From Microbacteriaceae bacterium (lineage in GTDB: Bacteria > Actinomycetota > Actinomycetes > Actinomycetales > Microbacteriaceae): a stretch of 5,436 bases of DNA. The DNA lies in the NCBI GenBank assembly GCA_026785785.1, contig JAJAZI010000150.1, positions 1-5,436 on the forward strand. The letters run 5' to 3'. Position 1 is the first letter of the stretch. Every line of letters begins with the position of its first letter. A program made the position numbers and the translations under genes. Below the pieces are notes generated by a model, which made no database searches, was not told the origin of the DNA, and saw only the letters and a list, made by a program, of their open reading frames with translations. Positions 1 through 5,214 of the stretch are shown in pieces.

Positions 1-364
1 CGGTGATGGCGTCGTAGCTTTGCATGCGCACCGTGTCGAATGTCTGTTCACCGACCCCACGAAGCATGTCACTGCGAATAGAAGCGAAGACTTCAAGCTC
101 CTGCTGATAGGCGGTACCCGTGGCCACCTCGGCCATTCGCTCCGGATCCGCACCTCCCTCGTTTGCCACCTGGCTTCCGAGCGCCAGATACGCCGCGTAG
201 GCCTCCGTCGCCGCCGCCAGGGCTTCCTCCTCGGAGGCGAACACGGGATCGGCTGTTGCTGCGGCGGCGGGAGGTTCGACGGGGGCCGCCGCGAAGCATC
301 CGCTCAATGCGAATACGGCGAGCGCGGCCAACGCCAGCACCGAGACACGCGGATACTTCCTCAT
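1..364 (-). CDS. Predicted secreted lipoprotein, N-terminal part (runs off left edge)
   Basis: The reading frame opens at the ATG read on the minus strand at 364 and stays open for 121 codons to the window edge, so only the N-terminal part is visible. The product starts MRKYPRVSVLALAAL, a basic n-region followed by a hydrophobic stretch. It then has a lipobox, Leu-Ser-Gly-Cys, with the Cys at residue 23, so it should be cleaved by signal peptidase II, lipid-modified and anchored outside the membrane. After an Ala/Pro-rich linker (residues 24-42) there is a helical, Ala/Glu-rich stretch (about 43-75) containing EEEALAAATEAYAAYLAL. The part beyond residue 75 contains FDTVRMQSYDAI near the edge. 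This resembles uncharacterised actinobacterial lipoproteins, possibly with an NTF2-like fold, but I do not recognise a named family. The start is supported by the signal peptide and by a -10-like box just upstream. It is divergent from the aminotransferase gene. Function is unknown. Confidence 0.8.
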   Translation of the reverse strand, partial: MRKYPRVSVLALAALAVFALSGCFAAAPVEPPAAAATADPVFASEEEALAAATEAYAAYLALGSQVANEGGADPERMAEVATGTAYQQELEVFASIRSDMLRGVGEQTFDTVRMQSYDAIT

Positions 365-370
365 GAGCCG

Positions 371-376
371 ACGCTA
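371..376 (-). promoter_or_regulatory. -10 box (TAGCGT) of the lipoprotein gene, possible leaderless start
   Basis: Read on the minus strand, TAGCGT lies 6 bases before the ATG at 364. It fits the TANNNT core of actinobacterial housekeeping -10 boxes, and that distance would place the transcript start at or next to the start codon. No convincing Shine-Dalgarno sequence is seen, which agrees with a leaderless message. No clear -35 box is visible. Confidence 0.45.
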
Positions 377-421
377 GGCCCCGGGAGCATCTCGCGCCAG
401 ATCTATCCACAATCCACGCGA

Positions 422-427
422 TAGGTT
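422..427 (+). promoter_or_regulatory. -10 box (TAGGTT) of the aminotransferase gene, possible leaderless start
   Basis: TAGGTT ends 7 bases before the ATG at 435, the spacing expected when transcription begins at the start codon. A GGAGG at 428-432 also precedes the ATG, but with only 2 bases between them. That is too close for a normal ribosome-binding site, so the leaderless reading is preferred. No clear -35 box is seen. Only about 45 bases separate this box from the divergent lipoprotein -10 box. Confidence 0.5.
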
Positions 428-434
428 GGAGGCC

Positions 435-1631
435 ATGACGATCTCCGGAGCCTGGGCTCGAACCGCCCGCGCCGCCATGCTGCTCGGCGACGACGGCACA
501 CTCCGCCCGACGATCTTCGCGGAGATGTCCGCGCTCGCGGCCGCCACGGGGGCGATCAACCTCGGCCAGGGCTTTCCCGACCAGGACGGTCCCCAGGAGG
601 TGCTCGTCGCGGCCCAGCGCGCCATCGCGAACGGAATGAACCAGTACCCGCCCGGCACGGGGATGCCCGTGCTGCGCGAGGCCATCGCCGAGCACCAGGA
701 GCGCTTCTACGACATCCTGGTCGATCCCGACCGGGAGGTGCTCGTCACCGCGGGCGCCACCGAGGCGCTGGCGGCCACGATCCTTGCCCTCGCCGACGAA
801 GGGGACGAGATCGTCACCCTCGAGCCGTTTTACGACTCCTACGCCGCCATGATCGGACTGAGCAGGGCCACCCACCGCACCGTGCCGCTGCGCGCACCCG
901 ACTTCCTGCCCGATCACGACGACTTGCGCGCGGCGGTGACCGACCGCACCCGTCTCATTCTCATCAACAATCCGCACAACCCCACCGGCGCGGTGCTCCC
1001 GCGCGAGACACTCGAGCTCATAGTCGAGCTCGCCCACGCGCACGACGCGATCGTCGTGACCGACGAGGTGTACGAGCACCTGATCTTCGACGAGCCGCAC
1101 ATCCCGATCGCCTCGCTGCCGGGGGCCCGCGAGCGCACTGTCACGATCTCGAGCGGCGGGAAGACGTTCAACACCACGGGGTGGAAGATCGGATGGATCA
1201 CCGCCCCGCCGGAACTGGTGACGGCGATCATGGCCGTGAAGCAGTTCCTCACCTACGTCAACGGTGCGCCATTTCAGCCCGCGATCGCCGTCGGACTCCA
1301 GTTGCCCGACTCGTACTTCCAGGAACTCGCCGACGATCTGCGCCACAAGCGCGACGTTCTCTCGGCCGGACTCGTGGCGGCGGGGTTCTCGATCTCCCAG
1401 CCGAAGGGCGGATATTTTGTCGTCGCGGATGCTGCGGGGCTCGGCTACCCCGACAGCGCGGAGTTCTGCCGCGCCCTCCCCGAGCTCGCGGGCGTCGCGG
1501 CGATTCCTCTCACCTCGTTCGTGCACGAGGAGAACCGGCACGAGTACGGCTCGCTCGTGCGCTTCGCGTTCTGCAAGCGGGTCGAGGTGCTCGAACGGGC
1601 ATCCGCCCAGCTGGAGCGCCTTGCACGCTGA
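435..1631 (+). CDS. Class I/II PLP-dependent aminotransferase (kynurenine/glutamine-transaminase-K or DapC-like)
   Basis: This is a 398-residue cytosolic fold-type I aminotransferase, full length for the family (about 390-400). It exchanges an amino group between an amino acid and an alpha-keto acid using pyridoxal phosphate. Visible motifs in order are INLGQGFPD near the N-terminus (substrate-side loop), the TAGATEAL phosphate-binding region, NNPHNPTG with Asn182, VTDEVYEHL with Asp210 (pairs with the pyridine nitrogen) and Tyr213, SSGGKTFNTTGWKIGW with Lys243 as the Schiff-base lysine, and LVRFAFCK with Arg376 binding the substrate carboxylate. No key residue is missing. The wording is closest to the group holding eukaryotic kynurenine aminotransferase/glutamine transaminase K, E. 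coli YbdL and the mycobacterial protein annotated DapC; I cannot separate these by eye. The ATG at 435 is preferred over the in-frame TTG at 426 because of the -10 spacing. The convergent neighbour is a Nit-type amidase, which favours a glutamine/methionine-type keto-acid role. No dapD or dapE is visible to support DapC. Confidence 0.95.
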   Translation: MTISGAWARTARAAMLLGDDGTLRPTIFAEMSALAAATGAINLGQGFPDQDGPQEVLVAAQRAIANGMNQYPPGTGMPVLREAIAEHQERFYDILVDPDREVLVTAGATEALAATILALADEGDEIVTLEPFYDSYAAMIGLSRATHRTVPLRAPDFLPDHDDLRAAVTDRTRLILINNPHNPTGAVLPRETLELIVELAHAHDAIVVTDEVYEHLIFDEPHIPIASLPGARERTVTISSGGKTFNTTGWKIGWITAPPELVTAIMAVKQFLTYVNGAPFQPAIAVGLQLPDSYFQELADDLRHKRDVLSAGLVAAGFSISQPKGGYFVVADAAGLGYPDSAEFCRALPELAGVAAIPLTSFVHEENRHEYGSLVRFAFCKRVEVLERASAQLERLAR

Positions 1632-1643
1632 CGGGAGCTCCCG
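1632..1643. terminator. 12-bp palindrome filling the gap between two convergent stop codons
   Basis: CGGGAGCTCCCG is a perfect 12-base palindrome. It begins on the base after the aminotransferase TGA (1629-1631) and ends on the base before the amidase TAG (1644-1646, minus). As RNA it can form a hairpin on either transcript with a CGGG/CCCG stem and AGCT loop. No T-run follows on either strand, so termination is an inference from position and symmetry. Confidence 0.35.
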
Positions 1644-2465
1644 CTACCGCTCCGTGATGTCGAAACGGCGCAGCGCGAGCGCGGGATTGCGGGTTCGGAC
1701 CTCCTCGATCCGGGACCTCGACACCCAGGCGATTCCTACGTCGGTCTGTTCGCCCACCGTCGCGAGCTCCACCCCCATGGGGTCGACGATCATGCTGTTG
1801 CCAGCGCCGATCGGCGGCGCCTGGTCGGCCGCGGCGATGTAGACGGTGTTCTCGAGCGCCCTGGCCGTGACGAGGGTGCGCCAGTGCTGTTCCTTGAGCG
1901 GCCCGCGCACCCATTCCGACGGCAGCAGAACGACATCCACCCCCGCATCCGCGAGACGCCGGGTGACTTCGGGAAACCGGATGTCGTAGCAGGTCTGCAG
2001 TCCGATCGTGAGACCGTCGACGGTGAAGGTCTCGGGCGGCTCAATCGGCCCGGCGACGACGAACTCGCTCTCGCGCTGGCCGAACGCGTCATACAGGTGC
2101 ATCTTGCGATATTTCGCGATGAGCACCCCGCCGGGATCGACGGCGACGAGCGTATTCGACAGGCGTGCCGGATCGGTCGTGGTCTCGAGCATGCCCGCGA
2201 CAAGGTGCACGCCGAGAACCTTCGCGATCGCGGCGAGACCGGCGACGAACTCCCCGTCGAGCGGTTCCGCCGCGGCGACGGATTCCGGGCCCAGCTGGGC
2301 CTCAAAGAATGCTGAGTATTCTGGAAAAACGACAAGTTTCGCCCCTCGGGACGCCGCGAGTGATGCGAGATCTCTCAACGTCGCGAGATTGGCCGCCCGA
2401 TCGACAGTCGGGGCAAATTGGCCCACAGCGATCGCGGTGCAATCGGCCGAGCGAAAATCGAACAT
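1644..2465 (-). CDS. Carbon-nitrogen hydrolase, Nit/omega-amidase type
   Basis: This is a 273-residue cytosolic member of the nitrilase superfamily, a normal length for the Nit amidase branch. The catalytic triad is visible: Glu49 in VVFPEYS, Lys121 in KYRKMHLYD and Cys159 in QTCYDIRFPE. The extra conserved glutamate lies in GQRESEF. These enzymes form a thioester on the cysteine and release ammonia from an amide. The CYDIRFPE and KYRKMHLYD wording points to the Nit1/Nit2-like branch, whose known substrates are deaminated glutathione and alpha-ketoglutaramate or related omega-amides, rather than to true nitrilases or N-carbamoylputrescine amidases. The exact substrate cannot be read from sequence. 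It converges on an aminotransferase that could supply such keto-acid amides and is divergent from a LacI-type repressor. The ATG at 2465 is supported by a TAGGCT box 6 bases upstream and lack of a Shine-Dalgarno sequence, suggesting a leaderless transcript. Confidence 0.93.
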   Translation of the reverse strand: MFDFRSADCTAIAVGQFAPTVDRAANLATLRDLASLAASRGAKLVVFPEYSAFFEAQLGPESVAAAEPLDGEFVAGLAAIAKVLGVHLVAGMLETTTDPARLSNTLVAVDPGGVLIAKYRKMHLYDAFGQRESEFVVAGPIEPPETFTVDGLTIGLQTCYDIRFPEVTRRLADAGVDVVLLPSEWVRGPLKEQHWRTLVTARALENTVYIAAADQAPPIGAGNSMIVDPMGVELATVGEQTDVGIAWVSRSRIEEVRTRNPALALRRFDITER

Positions 2466-2470
2466 CCGCC

Positions 2471-2482
2471 CAGCCTAGGCTG
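2471..2482. promoter_or_regulatory. 12-bp palindrome CAGCCTAGGCTG, candidate operator
   Basis: This is a perfect 12-base inverted repeat in the divergent region between the amidase and lacI genes. It overlaps the amidase -10 box and would sit at or near the -35 region of lacI. The half-site AGCCTA recurs at 2511-2516, just ahead of lacI. The position suits an operator acting on both genes. However, the central TA differs from the central CG usual for LacI-family operators, and part of the symmetry may simply be the -10 sequence itself. Confidence 0.3.
2472..2477 (-). promoter_or_regulatory. -10 box (TAGGCT) of the amidase gene, leaderless
   Basis: Read on the minus strand, TAGGCT lies 6 bases before the ATG at 2465, a classic actinobacterial leaderless arrangement. 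It is embedded in the palindrome at 2471-2482, so a protein bound there would cover this promoter. Confidence 0.5.
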
Positions 2483-2484
2483 AA

Positions 2485-2497
2485 GCCGCACTGCGGC
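2485..2497. promoter_or_regulatory. 13-bp inverted repeat GCCGCA-C-TGCGGC, candidate operator
   Basis: This is a perfect 6-1-6 inverted repeat in the same divergent region, 2 bases beyond the 12-bp palindrome and just upstream of the lacI -10 candidates. An autoregulatory operator for the adjacent repressor is possible. The odd-length centre lacks the central CpG step typical of LacI-family sites. Confidence 0.3.
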
Positions 2498-2503
2498 GGG
2501 GGC

Positions 2504-2515
2504 TAGTCTTAGCCT
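2504..2515 (+). promoter_or_regulatory. -10 candidates for lacI (TAGTCT 2504-2509, TAGCCT 2510-2515)
   Basis: Two adjacent hexamers fit TANNNT. Either would start transcription about 2516-2523, leaving a short leader of roughly 14-21 bases before the GTG at 2537. The leader contains AAGGGG at 2525-2530, six bases before the GTG, a reasonable Shine-Dalgarno sequence. A TGAAGC at 2481-2486 is a poor -35 match at 17 bases from the first hexamer. Confidence 0.4.
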
Positions 2516-2536
2516 ACGAGGGGCAAGGGGATCACT

Positions 2537-3580
2537 GTGGCAGTGACGCGGGCGGATGTGGCGCGGCGTGCTGGCGTTTCGCCAGCCGTGGTGAGTTACG
2601 TACTCAACCCCGGTTCCCGTCCGGTTTCGGCGGCCGCCCGTGCTCGCATCGAGCAGGCGATTCTCGAGACCGGATACCGCCCCAACGCGATCGCGCAGGC
2701 ACTGCGCCGGTCCTCGACGATGTCGATCGGGCTCATGGTGCCCGACCTCAACAACCCAGCCACCGCGTCTCTCGTGCGCGCGATCGAAGACATGGCCTAC
2801 GATTCCGGTTATGTGCTGTTCGTCGGCACCGTCGGGCACGACCTCGAGCGGGAGAAGCGCTACCTGCGCACCTACGCCGACCGTCAGGTGGACGCGGTCA
2901 TCATGCTCGGCGTGAACTTAGGCCACCTGGCCGAGATCGCCGCCAACGGACTCCCCATTCTCGTTCTCGACACGATCCCCCACGGGCTCGGCGTGTCGTC
3001 GGTTGTCGCGGAGAGCTATGAGAGCGCGGCCACAGCCGTGCGGCACCTCGTCGAGGTCCACGGCCACACCCGCATCGCGTGCGTCTCCAGTTCCGCCGCG
3101 GTGTCGAACCTGCTCGAGGATCGGGTGAACGGATGGCGCTTCGCGCTCGAGTCGGCCGGGCTCCCCTGCGACGACGGTCTTATTGCGCGCAACGACGATC
3201 GCGACGGCGGCTACTTCGCGGCGAAGGAGCTCCTCGAGTCCAGACGACCCACCGCCTTCTTCGTCACGACCGATATGCAGGCCGTCGGCGTCATCCGCGC
3301 TGTGCGCGAGGCAAACCTGTATGTGCCCGGCGACATCGCCGTCATGTCCTTCGACGGATCTGAGCTCGCCGCGCGGGCGTTCCCCGGCCTCAGCAGCGTC
3401 GACCCCGGCATCCAGAGCATCGCCGAGACGGCGATGAAGCGCGTGCTCGCTCGCCTCGACAAGTCGAACCTCGACGAGACCCACGACATCCTGCCGTCCG
3501 CGCTTGTGCTGCGGCGCAGCTGCGGGTGCAACGATCCGGCGGCGGCGGCGACTCCTGCAGGCGCGCTAGCCGCGCAGTGA
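2537..3580 (+). CDS. LacI-family transcriptional repressor
   Basis: This 347-residue protein has the full LacI/GalR layout and usual length. The N-terminal helix-turn-helix covers about residues 4-24 (TRADVARRAGVSPAVVSYVLN). A helical part and the hinge helix follow (YRPNAIAQALRR, residues 47-58), with Leu56 matching the minor-groove leucine of E. coli LacI. From about residue 61 comes the periplasmic-binding-protein-like effector domain, starting SIGLMVPDLNNP and including VMSFDGSELA near the end. The protein closes with the common RRSCGC tail plus an Ala-rich extension. The recognition-helix residues equivalent to LacI Tyr17, Gln18 and Arg22 are Pro16, Ala17 and Tyr21. The GTG start is supported by AAGGGG six bases upstream and by the position of the helix-turn-helix. 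No sugar catabolic or transport gene is complete in the window, so the ligand and targets are unknown. The gene is divergent from the amidase; its last 15 bases overlap the relic gene on the other strand. Confidence 0.95.
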   Translation: MAVTRADVARRAGVSPAVVSYVLNPGSRPVSAAARARIEQAILETGYRPNAIAQALRRSSTMSIGLMVPDLNNPATASLVRAIEDMAYDSGYVLFVGTVGHDLEREKRYLRTYADRQVDAVIMLGVNLGHLAEIAANGLPILVLDTIPHGLGVSSVVAESYESAATAVRHLVEVHGHTRIACVSSSAAVSNLLEDRVNGWRFALESAGLPCDDGLIARNDDRDGGYFAAKELLESRRPTAFFVTTDMQAVGVIRAVREANLYVPGDIAVMSFDGSELAARAFPGLSSVDPGIQSIAETAMKRVLARLDKSNLDETHDILPSALVLRRSCGCNDPAAAATPAGALAAQ

Positions 3581-4505
3581 CGTCGGTGGCACGAGGAGCC
3601 CGATCTCGGTTCGCACCCACCACGCCCCGCTCACCTTGCGTTCCGCCCAGGCTGTGAACCGGTAGTCGTACACCCGCGCGCGCAGCCACCGCGGCGGTGC
3701 ATCCGAAAAGGGTTCACCCGCAGCAGGCGCAGGGTCGGGCGGTCCTGCTCGAGCAGGCGCAGCAGCATCCGCTGGAACCAGCGGGTGTCGGGCGATCTGA
3801 GGGCGAGAAACCACATCTGCCAGTCCAGCCTCAGATAGTAGGGCGCGAATTGCCGCGGCATCCGCATGGGGTCGCCCGGCTTGCCCTTGAACTCGTACTC
3901 CCGCCAACGCGCCCCCGCGTCGGGGTCGTCGGAAACGGTGTGGCGGCGATCGAGGCGAGCGGCTGCGGGGCGAAGGGGAAGATCGGCACGCCGAGCTGCA
4001 CGAGGTGGTTGCCGAGCACCTCGAGCCGGGACACGAGCCAGCGAGTGAAGAGGATGATCACGATCGGCGCGGCGATCTCCTGGGAGCCGAGGAGCGCGAC
4101 GATGAATCCGGCTTCGACGAGCAGGCTCTCCCAGCCGAATGAGTAGAACGTCTGCCCCACATTGACGATGGAGAGGTAGGCGGCCCACAGCACCAGGAAT
4201 GAGGTCATCGGCAGCCAGGGCTGCCCAAGCTGCGGCAGACCGATGACGAGCGAGGCGGCGATGGCTGCGCACATCCAGCAGATTGCGAGCAGCATCCGGT
4301 CGGAATAGCGCCAGTGGAACACGCTGGGCGACTGCCGGTAGCGGATGCGGGCGAGCAGGCGCGGCACCGGCAGCAGCCCGCGCTCGCCGAGAAGCGCCGG
4401 GAACTGGGTGATCGTCGACACGAAGGCGATCAGGTAGCACGCGGCGATCCGCCGTTGGAGCACCTGCCGCGCCAGTTCGTACTCGTCCGCACTGAACCAG
4501 TCCAT
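3566..4505 (-). pseudogene. Decayed lipase maturation factor (LMF1-family) gene
   Basis: Three pieces in three frames line up, in order, with one lipase maturation factor, a polytopic membrane family of about 480-500 residues. Piece 1 (4505 to about 3940) starts MDWFSADEYELARQVLQR and keeps LPVPRLLAR, the YSDR motif, LSIVNVGQTFYSFGWESLL, several hydrophobic segments and FAPQPLASIAA. Piece 2 (about 3940 to 3706) holds WREYEFKGKPGDP, FAPYYLRLDWQMWFLAL and LLEQDRPTLRLL. Piece 3 (about 3709 to 3566) holds SDAPPRWLRARVYDYRF and SGAWWVRTEIGLLVPP, ending in TAG. Three lesions separate them from a working gene. Roughly 50-60 residues (the family's FGAGLIK...CW...YHHETQP region) are missing after Arg-Leu-Glu (residues 160-162). 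More than 100 residues are missing, with a frame change, near 3940. One base is missing at the A-run 3706-3709. The remaining 940 bases compare with about 1,450 expected. A TAGCAT box at 4515-4520 may be an old promoter. Family alignment is from memory. Confidence 0.85.
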
Positions 4506-4520
4506 TGTGCCGAAATGCTA

Positions 4521-4545
4521 GGCGTCCGTTACCGCCCGGGACGCC
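4521..4545 (-). terminator. 7-bp stem hairpin at the end of the GYD gene
   Basis: GGCGTCC at 4521-4527 pairs perfectly with GGACGCC at 4539-4545, leaving an 11-base loop that contains the GYD gene stop codon (4529-4531). On the minus-strand transcript the stem is followed by TAGCATTTC, which is only weakly U-rich. It may be a weak intrinsic terminator or a 3'-end stabiliser between the GYD gene and the LMF relic. Confidence 0.4.
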
Positions 4546-4849
4546 GGTACGACGGCGTCTTCTTGGCAGCCTCGTCGAGGTCCTCCGGCGTCAGGAGCGG
4601 CTTCAGACGGAGATTCACTGCGCCCGTCGAATTGATCACGAGCGAGAGGGCGAGTGCGTCGGCCTCGTCGGGAATCTCAAAGACTCCGAGTGCATCGGTG
4701 TCCCCGAAGGCGTAGTAGAAGCACTCGAGCGACCCGCCAGCGGACCTCAGGGCTTCGACGACCGCCTCACGCCGTTTCGTGCCGCCTTCGCGCATGAGGC
4801 CAGTGATGCCCTCGCCAACGTAGTTCGCTTCAAACAGATACTTGGTCAT
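4529..4849 (-). CDS. GYD-domain protein
   Basis: This small 106-residue protein covers essentially the whole GYD domain, a small alpha/beta family whose biochemical role is not established. It starts MTKYLFEANYVGEGITGL, then EGGTKRREAVVEALRSAGG (residues 21-39), SLECFYYAFGDTDALGVFEIPD (40-61), ALALSLVINSTGAV (65-78) and the typical ending LLTPEDLDEAAKK (85-97). At the place where relatives usually read FGDYD or FGEYD this protein reads FGDTD, so the tyrosine in the family name is a threonine (Thr51). There is no signal peptide or membrane segment, so it should be cytosolic. The ATG at 4849 fits the family start; only a weak GGGAC-like purine stretch precedes it. It lies 23 bases upstream of the LMF relic on the same strand and may once have been co-transcribed with it. 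The family call is firm; function is unknown. Confidence 0.9.
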   Translation of the reverse strand: MTKYLFEANYVGEGITGLMREGGTKRREAVVEALRSAGGSLECFYYAFGDTDALGVFEIPDEADALALSLVINSTGAVNLRLKPLLTPEDLDEAAKKTPSYRRPGR

Positions 4850-4864
4850 GGCCGATCCCGTCCC

Positions 4865-4882
4865 GTGATGTCGGTGATGTCG
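4865..4882. repeat. Two tandem copies of GTGATGTCG
   Basis: GTGATGTCG is repeated exactly, head to tail, at 4865-4873 and 4874-4882, followed by GT. The repeat lies in the predicted leader of the GYD gene, 16-33 bases before its ATG. It could be slippage-prone sequence or a paired binding site; two copies are too few to say more. Confidence 0.6.
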
Positions 4883-4908
4883 GTAACACCAGCGATGGCG
4901 GTGCGCCG

Positions 4909-4937
4909 ATAGTAGGCGCGTCCCGCCGCTCTGACAA
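4909..4937 (-). promoter_or_regulatory. Sigma-70-type promoter for the GYD gene
   Basis: Read on the minus strand, TTGTCA (4937-4932) and TACTAT (4914-4909) are separated by exactly 17 bases. TTGTCA matches the -35 consensus at five of six positions and TACTAT matches the -10 consensus at four of six. Transcription would start near 4902, giving a leader of about 53 bases before the ATG at 4849. This is the best two-box promoter in the window. Confidence 0.6.
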
Positions 4938-5052
4938 CGGGTGCATGAGAGTCACGCAACGACCCTTTGGACTTAAACACACAAGGCCTGGTGAGTCAGC
5001 CCAGGATGAGAAGCGAGCGATGTGCCTATGAGGGGAGCTATGCACTGTGCCG

Positions 5053-5108
5053 GCGGGAGGGTGTCCCGCAGGCGTGTCGCGCCAGCGCGCCCTGCGGATT
5101 CCCACGCC
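5053..5108. other. Overlapping inverted repeats, possible alternative RNA folds
   Basis: Three perfect stems can be read. A is GCGGGA 5053-5058 with TCCCGC 5064-5069 (5-base loop). B is CCGCAGG 5066-5072 with CCTGCGG 5091-5097. C is GGCGTG 5071-5076 with CACGCC 5103-5108. A and B share bases 5066-5069, and B and C share 5071-5072, so they exclude each other. It does not match any riboswitch core I know. Such stems also arise by chance in GC-rich DNA. Confidence 0.3.
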
Positions 5109-5214
5109 AGTTGATATCTCTCCCAGCTCGTTGACATCAGTTGACGATGCCAGTGGACGCAACCGTCAGCTGACCTGGAAATCCACGCGACCTACCCGAG
5201 AATGACCGAATATG

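Noticed and set aside
426..434. TTG at 426 as start of the aminotransferase
   Set aside because: The TTG lies inside the -10/leader sequence. The ATG at 435 fits the leaderless spacing and adds no unlikely residues.
93..1541. A 482-codon open frame on the minus strand opposite the aminotransferase
   Set aside because: It is the antisense shadow of a highly G/C-biased gene. The plus strand encodes a complete aminotransferase with every catalytic residue, while the antisense product is Arg/Gly-rich and resembles nothing.
3566..4505. Programmed frameshifting or separate small genes instead of an LMF pseudogene
   Set aside because: Two of the three breaks are accompanied by loss of large, otherwise conserved blocks, and no slippery site with a downstream structure is evident. 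The pieces lack their own start signals and are in family order.
4987..5005. CCTGG...CCAGG inverted repeat as a terminator
   Set aside because: The 5-base stem with 9-base loop and no T-run is within chance for this base composition, and no gene ends nearby.
5053..5108. A known riboswitch, such as cobalamin, TPP, glycine or SAM type
   Set aside because: I could not find the conserved core sequences of these classes on either strand. Only GC-rich stems are present.
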